Under the pieces are notes generated by a model, which worked only from the letters and a program-made list of their open reading frames with translations, was not told where the DNA came from and did not search any database. Both the position numbers and the translations under genes were made by a program. A DNA stretch of 53,672 bases from Streptomyces sp. ISL-66 (GTDB taxonomy: Bacteria > Actinomycetota > Actinomycetes > Streptomycetales > Streptomycetaceae), in NCBI RefSeq assembly GCF_018614135.1, contig NZ_JAGGOW010000115.1:1-53672 (forward strand), given 5' to 3'. Positions 42,349 to 49,786 of this stretch are shown one piece after another (position 1 is the first letter of the stretch; the number at the start of each line of letters is the position of its first letter).

Positions 42349-43542
42349 TTGGAGCGGTAGGAGCGCCGTGACGAGCCAGCCGCCCTCGGGGGCGGGGCCG
42401 GCGGTGAGGGAGCCGCCGAGGGCTTCGGCTCGTTCGGCCATGCCGACGAGTCCGTAACCGCCGCCGCCGGCGCTCTCGGAGAGCCGGGCCGGGCGGCCGC
42501 CGTCGTCGGCGATGCGGACCTCCAGGCCGGCCGGGACGGTGCGCAGGCCGATCCGGACGGCGGTGGCCGTGGCGGCGTGCTTGCCGATGTTGGTGAGGGC
42601 TTCGAGGACGATGCGGTGGGCGGTGGCCGCGACGTCGGCGGGGAGGCGGGCCTCCAGGTCTTCCTCGATGTAGAGGACGACGGGCGGGCCGGTGACGGCG
42701 AAGCGTTCCGTCAGCCCGCGGATCTCCCGGAGGCCGGCGACGGGGGCGGTGCCGGCGGCTGCCGCCGGTCCCGTGCCGGATCCGGCGCCCGGTCCCGTTC
42801 CAGTGTCCTCGGCGCCCTCGCGGAGGATCTTGACGAGGCGCCGCATGGAGCCGAGGGCTTCGTCTCCGGCGGCCTCGATGCGGCCGAAGATCTCCTCGGC
42901 CCGTTCGGCGGAGACCTTGGTGAACCGGGCGGCCCGCGCTTCGACGACGATGCCGGTCACGTGGTGGGCGACCAGGTCGTGGAGCTCGCGCGCCAGCTCC
43001 AGGCGCTCCGCGCTGCGTACGGCGCGCAGCTCGCGCACGCGCTGGACGGACTGCAGGCGCAGGAGCAGGGAGTACGCGGCGACGACGACGGCGAGCACGG
43101 AGAAGAGCAGCGTGAACCGGCCAGGATCGGTGTCCCGGACGGGCACGGCCATGCATCCGAGGCCCAGGAACGGGCCGAGGACGGCGGCGGTGGGTGCGGG
43201 GGCGCGGACCAGGATCTGACTGAGGAGGACGAGCAGGGCGATGGCCTCGCCGCCGCCCCAGACGACGAGGGGGTGATGGCCGAAGATCAGGAGGAGCGTG
43301 ACGGTCCAGGTGACGGCGACGGCGAACCAGGCGCGGACGAGGAGCGGGATGCCGGGCCAGGGGGCGGCGCTGAGGCAGACGAGGATGCCGGACGCCCAGA
43401 CGGCGGCGTGCGGGGTGCTGGGCTGGCGGGCGAGGACGACGCCCTCGAAGCTGACGAGGGCGAGGAGGGTGACGGAGAGGGTGATCCGGATCCAGTCGGC
43501 GGCGTAGGGGTGGCGGCGGGCCCATGGCCCCAGGGGGCTCAC
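42346..43542 (-). CDS. Sensor histidine kinase (NarL/DesK type)
   Basis: A 398-residue two-component sensor. Five or six hydrophobic helices lie in the first 170 residues (WIRITLSVTLLALVSFEGVVLA to LLFSVLAVVVAAYSLLLRL). The HisKA_3 dimerisation domain has RLELARELHDLVAHHVTGIVVEARA with the phosphoacceptor His. The ATPase domain has LEALTNIGKHA (N box), IADDGGRPA and GYGLVGMAERAEALGG. The stimulus is unknown. The GTG at 43542 is chosen, with CGAGG about 9 nt upstream; the longer open frame runs through an intergenic repeat. The partner regulator lies upstream, separated by 318 bp. Confidence 0.92.
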   Translation of the reverse strand: MSPLGPWARRHPYAADWIRITLSVTLLALVSFEGVVLARQPSTPHAAVWASGILVCLSAAPWPGIPLLVRAWFAVAVTWTVTLLLIFGHHPLVVWGGGEAIALLVLLSQILVRAPAPTAAVLGPFLGLGCMAVPVRDTDPGRFTLLFSVLAVVVAAYSLLLRLQSVQRVRELRAVRSAERLELARELHDLVAHHVTGIVVEARAARFTKVSAERAEEIFGRIEAAGDEALGSMRRLVKILREGAEDTGTGPGAGSGTGPAAAAGTAPVAGLREIRGLTERFAVTGPPVVLYIEEDLEARLPADVAATAHRIVLEALTNIGKHAATATAVRIGLRTVPAGLEVRIADDGGRPARLSESAGGGGYGLVGMAERAEALGGSLTAGPAPEGGWLVTALLPLQ

Positions 43543-43860
43543 TGGTGGACCTCGGGTGACGAAACCCCGGGCGGGTGGCTCCGCGGGTTGCTCCGCGGGT
43601 GGGGCGGGGGCTTCGACGGAGGCGGCTGTGCCCGGCGGCGGTGCCCACACCCGTGGGCGCCGGTGTCGTCGCAAGCGCTGCGCGTCGGCTTCCTGGGGCT
43701 CCGCCCCAGACCCCGCGCCTCGAACGCCGGCGAGGCTGACATGGCCCGGGGGTCACACCCGTACCAGCCAATGCCGTCCGAAACCCTGCCCGCCAGCCTC
43801 CCGGGGCTCCGCCCCGGACCCCGCGCCTCAAACGCCGCCGAGGCTGACATGGCCCGGGGG
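43543..43860. other. Intergenic region with two dispersed repeat copies
   Basis: A 318-bp gap between the response-regulator stop and the kinase start, both on the minus strand. Two near-identical repeat copies fill its right half. The left part holds the kinase ribosome-binding site; no firm promoter was found. The distance makes separate transcription of the kinase possible. Confidence 0.6.
43692..43756 (+). repeat. Dispersed GC-rich repeat, intergenic copy 1
   Basis: Contains ggggctccgcccc, then ccccgcgcctcgaacgccgg, then gaggctgacatggcccgg. It repeats as copy 2 about 107 bp later with only a few differences. The ggggctccgcccc segment can itself form a hairpin. Confidence 0.8.
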
Positions 43861-43864
43861 TCAC
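43798..43864 (+). repeat. Dispersed GC-rich repeat, intergenic copy 2
   Basis: Direct repeat of copy 1 (43692-43756). Differences include cccgggg for cctgggg and cgcctcaaacgccgccg for cgcctcgaacgccggcg. Its right end overlaps the last codons of the response-regulator gene. Confidence 0.8.
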
Positions 43865-44517
43865 GCCGGGGTGCTTGCCAGGCCGCTTTCCCAGGCCCAG
43901 GCGGCGATTTCGACGCGGTTGCGGGCGTCCAGTTTGGCTTGGACGTTGGCCAGGTGGGTCTTGACCGTGGAGAGGGAGACGAAGAGCTCGCCCCCGATCT
44001 CGGCGTTGGTCAGGCCGCGCGCGAGGCAGCGTACGACTTCGCGTTCCCGGTCGGTCAGGGGTTCGGCGGGGCGGCGGGCGGCCACCGAGGCGGGGGTCCG
44101 TGGGGCCATTTCGCGCAGGAGCCTGACGGTGATGGCGGGCGAGACGAGCGAGTCTCCGACGGATGCCGCCCGGACGGCTTCAACCAGCATGGCCGGGCTC
44201 GCGTCTTTGAGGAGGAAGCCGGACGCTCCGCCGTGGAGTGCCGCGTGCACGTACTCGTCGAGGTCGAAGGTGGTGACGATGACGATGCGCGGCTTGTCTT
44301 GGCCGCAGAGGCGTCGGGTGACTTCGAGGCCGTCGAGTTTCGGCATGCGGATGTCGAGGAGCAGGACGTCGGGCCTGTGTGCCGCTACGGCGGCGAGGGC
44401 GGCTTCGCCGTCGACCACGTCGGCGACCACCTCGATGTCCGGCTGGCTTTCGAGGATCATCCGGAATCCGGTCCTGACCATCTCCTGGTCGTCCGCGATG
44501 ATCACTCTGATCGCCAT
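43861..44517 (-). CDS. NarL/LuxR-family response regulator
   Basis: A 218-residue regulator. The receiver domain (1-120) has RVIIADDQEMVRTGFRMIL, the phosphoacceptor Asp in VLLLDIRMPKLDG, VTTFDLDEYVHAALHGGASGFLLKD and the conserved Lys. The LuxR HTH (about 152-210) reads LTDREREVVRCLARGLTNAEIGGELFVSLSTVKTHLANVQAKL. Its partner is almost certainly the kinase downstream. The order is regulator then kinase, the reverse of most streptomycete pairs, with a repeat-filled gap between. The ATG at 44517 matches the family start; the upstream open frame is not homologous. Confidence 0.95.
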   Translation of the reverse strand: MAIRVIIADDQEMVRTGFRMILESQPDIEVVADVVDGEAALAAVAAHRPDVLLLDIRMPKLDGLEVTRRLCGQDKPRIVIVTTFDLDEYVHAALHGGASGFLLKDASPAMLVEAVRAASVGDSLVSPAITVRLLREMAPRTPASVAARRPAEPLTDREREVVRCLARGLTNAEIGGELFVSLSTVKTHLANVQAKLDARNRVEIAAWAWESGLASTPA

Positions 44518-44704
44518 GTCCCGCCTGCCCCAATGTCGCCCGCTGCTAGTGCTTTCCGACCCGGTGGGTTCTTCCCATGGGACCTGTGCCCGCGTGGGCC
44601 CGCAACCGCGGGGCGGGCCGCCGGGAGCGTGCCGCGGGGCCGGAGCTGCACTGTCCGGGCCTCCCGGCACTCCGGTCGACCGTACGTACGTTTGGGGCAT
44701 CGCG

Positions 44705-44747
44705 CCTCGTCCTTCCGGCCCGTTCGAGCAGGGCCGGAAGGACGAGG
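44705..44747 (-). terminator. Terminator of the trypsin-like protease gene
   Basis: A perfect 17-bp inverted repeat, 44705-44721 with 44731-44747, and a 9-nt loop (gttcgagca). The arms contain ccttccggccc and gggccggaagg. It lies 48 nt downstream of the protease stop on the minus strand. Confidence 0.85.
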
Positions 44748-44794
44748 GAGCGGCCCCAGAGGGCAGGAGGAGCAGGAGGGGCGGCCGCGGGGTC

Positions 44795-45589
44795 TCAGAG
44801 GGTCGCGGCCGCGCTCTTGATGGCTCCGGCGAAGGTGGAGACCTCGGTGTAGACGCCGGGGAAGTCGGGCCGGGCGCAGCCTTCGCCCCAGCTGACTATG
44901 CCGACCTGGATCCAGGCGTTCGCGCTGTCGCGGCGGAACATCGGGCCGCCGGAGTCGCCCTGGCAGGTGTCGACGCCGCCTTGGGCGAAGCCGGCGCAGA
45001 TCTCTTCGGCGGGCACGAGGGAGCTGCCGTAGGAAGCCTGGCAGGAGGCGTCGGAGACGAAGGGGACGGTGGCCTTCATGAGGTAGCGCTGCTGGCTGCC
45101 GCCTTCGCGGGTGGCGCCCCAGCCGGCGACGGTGAAGGTGCCGTTGTCGTAGGCCTTGGTGTCGGCGATCTTGAGCGTGGGCAGGTTGATGGGCTTGGCG
45201 AGCTTGATGAGGGCCCAGTCCTTGCCGGTGCCGTTGTAGCCGGGGGCCTGCAGCACCTTGGTGGACTTGACCTTGATGGCGCTGGAGCTGTTGAGGTCGA
45301 CGACTCCGGCGGTGGCGGTGATGGAGGTGTTGTTGCCGGAGCCGCTCACGCAGTGGGCCGCGGTGAGGACGATCTGCTGGGTGTAGAGGGCGCCACCGCA
45401 GCCCATGGAGAGGCGCACCATGAAGGGGAACTCGCCCTGGGCGGCGCGGGTTCCGCCGACGACCGGGGCGGTGGAGGCGGTGGCGGAGCCGGGCTGGAGG
45501 CTGACGGCCGCGAGGGCGACGGCTCCGACGGCGAGGGTGCGCTTGAGGAACCGGAGCGGAGTGCGGGAAAGGTTCGACACGGTCGACAC
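44795..45589 (-). CDS. Secreted trypsin-like serine protease
   Basis: A 264-residue S1-family protease. The signal peptide (FLKRTLAVGAVALAAVSLQPGSATA) is followed by a very short propeptide and the mature N-terminus VVGGTRAAQGEFPF. The triad is His in LTAAHC, Asp in KDWALIKL and Ser in DTCQGDSGGP. Asp six residues before the Ser (position 189 in chymotrypsin numbering) predicts cleavage after Arg or Lys, as in Streptomyces griseus trypsin. The Cys pairs GCGGALY/AAHC, CQASYG/EICAG and DTCQG/EGCARP fit trypsin disulphides. The GTG at 45589 has AAAGG upstream; ATGs at 45625 and 45634 are alternatives. It is divergent from the HExxH protein gene. Confidence 0.93.
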   Translation of the reverse strand: MSTVSNLSRTPLRFLKRTLAVGAVALAAVSLQPGSATASTAPVVGGTRAAQGEFPFMVRLSMGCGGALYTQQIVLTAAHCVSGSGNNTSITATAGVVDLNSSSAIKVKSTKVLQAPGYNGTGKDWALIKLAKPINLPTLKIADTKAYDNGTFTVAGWGATREGGSQQRYLMKATVPFVSDASCQASYGSSLVPAEEICAGFAQGGVDTCQGDSGGPMFRRDSANAWIQVGIVSWGEGCARPDFPGVYTEVSTFAGAIKSAAATL

Positions 45590-45722
45590 GCTGCCTTTCG
45601 TGGGGGGTTGGGCCTTGCGCGTCATCGGGTGCATGACGAGGAAATGACGGGTCCATGACACATCGCACGTACGGTCGGCATCAAGAACGTGTTTTCGGAC
45701 AATGTGCGGCGAGGGAGGCCTG

Positions 45723-46625
45723 ATGACGCAGAAGGGCAGGCACAGCAGCCCGATCCAGCACGGATTTCCGCATTTGGAGACCGTCCGCCAGTCCCTCACC
45801 GCGCTGTTCCGGCGCCTTTCGGCCGACGGCGTCCGCTCCTACGACACGTCCTTCGCCCCCGCCGACGCGGCCTTCGGCCCCTCCGACGACCTGCACCTCG
45901 GCGCGCACCGGGTGGCTTCCTCGATGGTCCGGGCGCTGCGGCTGCCCGAGGCGCGCATGGTGGTGGGCTTCCGCGCGATGGAGGAGGCGGCCACCGTGGA
46001 ACTGACGGCCGGCCCCGAGTACTTCATCGAGGTCAACGACCGCTTCCGCGTCCATCGCCGCGATCTGGCGGCCGCCCTCGCCCACGAGGTGACGCACGTG
46101 CTGCTGCACCGCCTGGACCTGCGGTTTCCCACCATCGCGGCCAACGAGATCCTCACGGACACCGCCGCCGCCTACCTCGGCGCCGGCTGGCTGCTGCTCG
46201 ACGCCTACCGCGAGGACGAGCTCACCCACCAGAAGCTCGGCTACCTCACCCCGGAGGAGTTCGGCTACGTACTCGCCAAGCGCGGGCGGCTGCTGGGCGA
46301 GGACCTCTCCGCCTGGTTCACCAGCCCGCAGGCCTACGAGGCGTACGTGCGCGGTCGCGCCCTGGCCGACCAGGACCTGCGCCGGGCCCCCCTGGCGGCC
46401 GCGGGCCGGCCGGAACGGCGTCGCTACCTGCGGGACCGCAGGGCGGGCGGGACCGCTCCGGGGCACGGGGCGGCGTACCGCTTCGAGGAGCCCGGGCCGG
46501 GCGGCGAACTCCGCGTGAGCTTCCCCTGCCCGGTGTGCGAGCAGCGGCTGCGCCTGCCCGCACACGCCGGACCGCTCCGGGCCCGCTGCGGGCTGTGCCA
46601 CACGGTGCTGGAGTGCGACACCTGA
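45723..46625 (+). CDS. Putative cytoplasmic metalloprotein: HExxH domain plus C-terminal zinc ribbon
   Basis: A 300-residue protein with no family recognised. Residues about 108-145 read RDLAAALAHEVTHVLLHRLDL, an HExxH zinc-protease motif, and 18-25 residues later ANEILTDTAAAYLGAG supplies a possible third ligand Glu, the gluzincin layout. The C-terminus has CPVCEQRLRLPAH and ARCGLCHTVLEC, a four-Cys zinc ribbon resembling MJ0042-type ribbons. No signal peptide is present, so it should be cytoplasmic. GGGAGG lies 5 nt before the ATG. It is divergent from the secreted trypsin. Role unknown; the ribbon may bind nucleic acid or protein substrates. Confidence 0.82.
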   Translation: MTQKGRHSSPIQHGFPHLETVRQSLTALFRRLSADGVRSYDTSFAPADAAFGPSDDLHLGAHRVASSMVRALRLPEARMVVGFRAMEEAATVELTAGPEYFIEVNDRFRVHRRDLAAALAHEVTHVLLHRLDLRFPTIAANEILTDTAAAYLGAGWLLLDAYREDELTHQKLGYLTPEEFGYVLAKRGRLLGEDLSAWFTSPQAYEAYVRGRALADQDLRRAPLAAAGRPERRRYLRDRRAGGTAPGHGAAYRFEEPGPGGELRVSFPCPVCEQRLRLPAHAGPLRARCGLCHTVLECDT

Positions 46626-46745
46626 CGGCCCGGACTGACACGACTGACAGGACTGACAGGACGGCCAGACCAGTACGACCGCCCGGACCGCCGGGGCCGA
46701 CAGGACCGCCCGGACCGCGAAAGGCGGCCCCGGCGCTCACCGCGC

Positions 46746-46943
46746 TCACCCGCCGCAGCCGCAGCCGCCGCACCCGCCGCAGCCGTCTCCCCCGCCGCAG
46801 CCTCCGACACCGCCCCCGCTGTCACTGCCGCCGCTCGCGCTCTTGCGCTTGCCCACGGCCAGGTAGTCGATCACCGTCACGAACACGACCCAGACGAAGA
46901 CGACGCCGCCCAGGACGACCAGGAAGACCATCTCGCCGCTCAT
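46746..46943 (-). CDS. Small membrane protein with Gly/Cys-rich tail
   Basis: A 65-residue protein: one transmembrane helix (MVFLVVLGGVVFVWVVFVTVI, about residues 5-25), a basic stretch (YLAVGKRKSASGG) and a tail of only Gly, Cys, Asp and Val that ends GGCGGGDGCGGCGGCGCGG. Such tails also end some larger actinobacterial membrane proteins. The six or so Cys could bind metal or form disulphides. The ATG at 46943 has no strong ribosome-binding site; a longer frame to 47126 lacks the coding character. It is convergent with the HExxH-protein gene. Function unknown. Confidence 0.65.
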   Translation of the reverse strand: MSGEMVFLVVLGGVVFVWVVFVTVIDYLAVGKRKSASGGSDSGGGVGGCGGGDGCGGCGGCGCGG

Positions 46944-47160
46944 ACCGGCGGTGTGCCCGGCCCGCGCGGCCGGAACACACCCCTCCGGGCGGGCGGCGTG
47001 GCAGGAGCTGTACGGGCCGGGGCGGACGGCCGCGGCCGCGTAGGCGCGGGACCCCGGGAACCGGCCGTCTCCGCGCAGAAAGTGGACAACATGATGGGCC
47101 GACTGCGGTTCAGCGGGTGGATGCACTGGGTAGAGATACCGCAGCGCACGAGTGAAGGAT

Positions 47161-47195
47161 CCGGGCCCGACCCCTCGCCAGGGGGCCGGGCCCGG
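47161..47195 (-). terminator. Terminator-like hairpin after the SDR pair
   Basis: ccgggcccg (47161-47169) pairs with cgggcccgg (47187-47195). The inner acccct/aggggg adds six more near-pairs. It lies about 110 nt beyond the last SDR stop on the minus strand. Confidence 0.55.
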
Positions 47196-47267
47196 CGCCT
47201 TTCTGGCCGGGCCACAACATCCGCTTGCGCGGCTGTGCGCCTAACTCCCCCGGGGCCCGGCCCGATT

Positions 47268-47297
47268 CAGCCCCGTCGGCGCTTGAGGGGCGGGGCC
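47268..47297 (-). repeat. Partial dispersed repeat, inverted copy
   Basis: Read on the minus strand it gives cgcccctcaagcgccgacgg followed by ggctg, a diverged form of the repeat seen at 11013 and 43.7-43.86 kb. Confidence 0.5.
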
Positions 47298-47305
47298 CGC
47301 ACGCC

Positions 47306-48214
47306 TCACCGCGCCCCGTACACCCCCCGCGGCGCCTCCGCCGCCGACAGGAGCTTCGCCGCGGCCTCGCCCGCCTCGGCGGGAGTCCATCGCGCGCCCC
47401 TGTCCGCCGTCGGACCCGGTCGCCAGCCCTCCATCACCGTGATCCGGCCGCCCTCCGCCTCGAAGACGCGGCCCGTGACTCCGGCCGAGGCGTCGGAGCC
47501 CAGCCACACCACCAGCGGGGACACGTTCTCCGGGGCCATCGCGTCGAAGGACCCGGGCTCGGGGGCGGTCATGGTGTCCGCGAAGGTCCGCTCCGTCATC
47601 CGGGTCCGCGCGGCCGGAGCGATCGCGTTGACCTGGACGCCGTAGCGGCCCATCTCCGCCGCCGCGACCAGGGTCAGCCCGAGGATCCCGGCCTTGGCCG
47701 CGCTGTAGTTGCCCTGTCCGACCGACCCCGACAGCCCGGCCCCCGAAGAGGTGTTGACCACGCGCGCGGCCACCCGGCGGCCCTCCTTCGCCTCGGCCCG
47801 CCAGTGCGCCGCCGCGTGCTTCAGCGGCAGGAAGTGCCCCTTGAGGTGCACGCGCATCACCGCGTCCCAGTCGTCCTCGTCGAGGTTCACGAGCATCCGG
47901 TCGCGCAGGAACCCCGCGTTGTTGACCAGGGTGTCCAGCCGCCCGAAGGTCGAGACGGCCGTCTCGACCAGCGAAGCCGCCCCTTCCGCGGTGGCGATGT
48001 CCCCGCCGTGCGCGACCGCCTGGCCGCCGGCCGCCCGGATCTCGTCGGCCACGAGCGCCGCCGGGCCGTCCGCCGCGGGGAGCCCGTCCAGTCCGACTCC
48101 CAGGTCGTTGACGACGACCCGGGCCCCTTCCGCCGCGAAGGCCAGCGCGTGGGCCCGGCCCAGTCCGCGCCCGGCGCCCGTCACGATGACCACACGGTCT
48201 TCGGCAAGTCCCAT
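47306..48214 (-). CDS. SDR-family NAD(P)-dependent oxidoreductase (Rv3548c-like)
   Basis: A 302-residue short-chain dehydrogenase. The nucleotide motif is VTGAGRGLGRAHALAFAAEG (TGxxxGxG, about 11-30), followed by the Asp in VVVNDLGVGLDG, the NNAG motif in LVNNAGFLRDRM, and the catalytic Ser and YxxxK in VVNTSSGAG and NYSAAKAG. The long form with LGVGLDG resembles 17-beta-hydroxysteroid/multifunctional-type SDRs. GGAGAG lies 5 nt before the ATG at 48214, 1 nt after the upstream SDR stop, so the two are coupled. The pair sits divergent from echA20-ipdABC exactly as Rv3548c/Rv3549c do in Mycobacterium tuberculosis. The precise substrate is not established. Confidence 0.92.
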   Translation of the reverse strand: MGLAEDRVVIVTGAGRGLGRAHALAFAAEGARVVVNDLGVGLDGLPAADGPAALVADEIRAAGGQAVAHGGDIATAEGAASLVETAVSTFGRLDTLVNNAGFLRDRMLVNLDEDDWDAVMRVHLKGHFLPLKHAAAHWRAEAKEGRRVAARVVNTSSGAGLSGSVGQGNYSAAKAGILGLTLVAAAEMGRYGVQVNAIAPAARTRMTERTFADTMTAPEPGSFDAMAPENVSPLVVWLGSDASAGVTGRVFEAEGGRITVMEGWRPGPTADRGARWTPAEAGEAAAKLLSAAEAPRGVYGAR

Positions 48215-48215
48215 G

Positions 48216-48980
48216 TCAGCTCTCCTTGTTCGCGGTTGCCGCATCCAAAAACGCCGGGCGCTCGCCGCCCCCGTGCACGAGCAAGCTCGCCCCGCTCACG
48301 TATCCCGCCCGGTCGGAGGCCAGGAACACGGCCGCCTCCCCCACGTCGGAGGGTTCGGCCAGCCGTCCCAGCGGGACGGTCGCGCCGACCGCCGCGATGC
48401 CCGCCTCGTCGCCGTAGTGCAGGTGCGCGAGTTCGGTCCGCACCATGCCCAGGACCAGCGAGTTGACCCGTACGTCGGGGGCCCATTCGACGGCCATGGA
48501 CCGGGCCAGGTTCTCCAGGCCGGCCTTCGCGGCCCCGTAGGCGGCGGTCCCCGGCGAGGGGCGGGTGCCGCTGACGCTGCCGATCATCACCACCGATCCG
48601 CGCGCTTCGCGCAGCCACGGGTAGGCGGCCAGCGAGGCGGTCATGGGGGCGGTCAGGTTCAGCTCCAGCACCCTCGCGTGGCGCTGCGCCTCGCCCTCGC
48701 CGAGCAGCCGGTACGGGGTTCCGCCGGCGTTGTTGACCAGGCAGTCGAGGCGTCCGTGGCGCCGGGCGACCGTGGCGAAGAAGTCCTGTACGGCGGCGGG
48801 GTCGCGCAGGTCGAGGGCGGCGTAGGACGCCGAGCGGCCCTCCGTCGCGACCGGTTCCTCCGGCGGCCGTCGCGCGCAGACGACGACTTCGGCTCCCGCC
48901 GTGAGGAACGAGCGCGCGATCCCGGCGCCGACGCCGCGGGTTCCGCCGGTGACGACGACGACCCTCCCGTTGAGCTCCAT
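48216..48980 (-). CDS. SDR-family oxidoreductase (Rv3549c-like)
   Basis: A 254-residue classical SDR. Motifs: VTGGTRGVGAGIARSFLTAG (about 10-29), CARRPPEE, DCLVNNAGGTPYRLL (NNAG), the Ser in VVMIGSVSGTRPSPG and YGAAKAGLENLARSMAVEWA (YxxxK), with the C-terminal FLASDRAGYVSGASLLVHGGG. By position it matches Rv3549c of the KstR2 regulon, implying oxidation or reduction of a hydroxy/keto group in steroid ring catabolism; that role is inferred. The ATG at 48980 has GGAAGG upstream. It is divergent from echA20 across a 56-bp gap with an operator-like palindrome. Confidence 0.92.
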   Translation of the reverse strand: MELNGRVVVVTGGTRGVGAGIARSFLTAGAEVVVCARRPPEEPVATEGRSASYAALDLRDPAAVQDFFATVARRHGRLDCLVNNAGGTPYRLLGEGEAQRHARVLELNLTAPMTASLAAYPWLREARGSVVMIGSVSGTRPSPGTAAYGAAKAGLENLARSMAVEWAPDVRVNSLVLGMVRTELAHLHYGDEAGIAAVGATVPLGRLAEPSDVGEAAVFLASDRAGYVSGASLLVHGGGERPAFLDAATANKES

Positions 48981-49001
48981 CGGCTGCTACCTTCCTCACC
49001 T

Positions 49002-49015
49002 AACAAATGTTTGGT
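49002..49015. promoter_or_regulatory. KstR2-like operator between divergent SDR and echA20 genes
   Basis: AACAAATGTTTGGT, the centre of the palindrome CCTAACAAATGTTTGG (48999-49014). The KstR2 consensus AnCAAGnnCTTGnT is matched at 10 of 12 fixed positions; the two differences (G to A, C to T) are symmetric. It lies 22 bp from one start and 22 bp from the other, so it would block both promoters. Confidence 0.6.
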
Positions 49016-49036
49016 GGAAAGGTAGCTGATCCTCTC

Positions 49037-49786
49037 ATGGGTGTCTCCACCTCAAGCCCCGGCAAGGGCATCGCACTCCTCACGGTCGACTTCCCGCCCG
49101 TCAACGCATTGCCCGTACAGGGCTGGTACGAGCTCGCCGACGCCCTGCGCGCGGCCGGCCGCGATCCCGAGGTCCGGTGCGTCGTCCTCGCCGCCGAGGG
49201 CCGCGGCTTCAACGCCGGCGTCGACATCAAGGAGATGCAGCGCGACACCGGCCACGCCTCGCTCATCGGCGCCAACCGGGGCTGCTACGAGGCCTTCGCC
49301 GCCGTGTACGAGTGCGAGGTGCCGGTCGTGGCGGCCGTGAACGGCTTCTGCCTCGGCGGCGGGATCGGCCTGGTCGGCAACGCCGACGCCATCGTCGCCT
49401 CCGAGGACGCGACCTTCGGACTGCCGGAGCTGGACCGGGGCGCCCTCGGCGCCGCCACCCACCTCGCCCGGCTCGTCCCCCAGCACCTGATGCGCACCCT
49501 CTACTACACCTCGCGCACCGCGACCGCGGCCGAACTGCACGCGCACGGCTCGGTGTGGAAGGTGGTCCCGCGCGCGGAACTGCGGGCGGCCGCCCTGGAG
49601 CTGGCCGCCGAGATCGCGAAGAAGGACGGCTACCTGATCCGGCTGGCCAAAGCGGCCATCAACGGCATCGACCCGGTGGACGTGCGCCGCAGCTACCGCT
49701 TCGAGCAGGGCTTCACCTTCGAGGCCAACCTCAGCGGGGTCGCCGACCGGGTCCGCGACACCTTCGGAAAGGAGGGACCGGCATGA
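49037..49786 (+). CDS. echA20: Enoyl-CoA hydratase EchA20-type (steroid C/D-ring opening)
   Basis: A 249-residue crotonase-fold enzyme. Diagnostic blocks are TVDFPPVNALPVQGWYELADAL, LAAEGRGFNAGVDIKEMQR (oxyanion/CoA site), VYECEVPVVAAVNGFCLGGGIGLVGNADAIVASEDATFGLPE and GALGAATHLARLVPQHLMR. These match the EchA20 orthologue closely. In mycobacteria EchA20 hydrolytically opens a ring of the steroid-derived HIP-CoA intermediate. The ATG at 49037 matches the family start (GVSTSSPGKGIALLTVDF); an ATG at 49007 lies within the operator and is rejected. The stop overlaps ipdA (ATGA). Confidence 0.93.
   Translation: MGVSTSSPGKGIALLTVDFPPVNALPVQGWYELADALRAAGRDPEVRCVVLAAEGRGFNAGVDIKEMQRDTGHASLIGANRGCYEAFAAVYECEVPVVAAVNGFCLGGGIGLVGNADAIVASEDATFGLPELDRGALGAATHLARLVPQHLMRTLYYTSRTATAAELHAHGSVWKVVPRAELRAAALELAAEIAKKDGYLIRLAKAAINGIDPVDVRRSYRFEQGFTFEANLSGVADRVRDTFGKEGPA

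Larger units (their letters stand above)
46944..47305. other. Intergenic region downstream of the SDR genes
   Basis: A 362-bp gap between two minus-strand genes. It contains the GC-rich hairpin at 47161-47195 and a partial inverted repeat copy at 47268-47297. The remainder should hold the promoter of the Gly/Cys-tail gene; no convincing -35/-10 pair was identified. No open frame in it looks coding. Confidence 0.5.

Noticed and set aside
49007..49036. Earlier ATG start for echA20
   Set aside because: It lies within the operator palindrome, and the added residues do not match the known EchA20 N-terminus, whereas the ATG at 49037 does.
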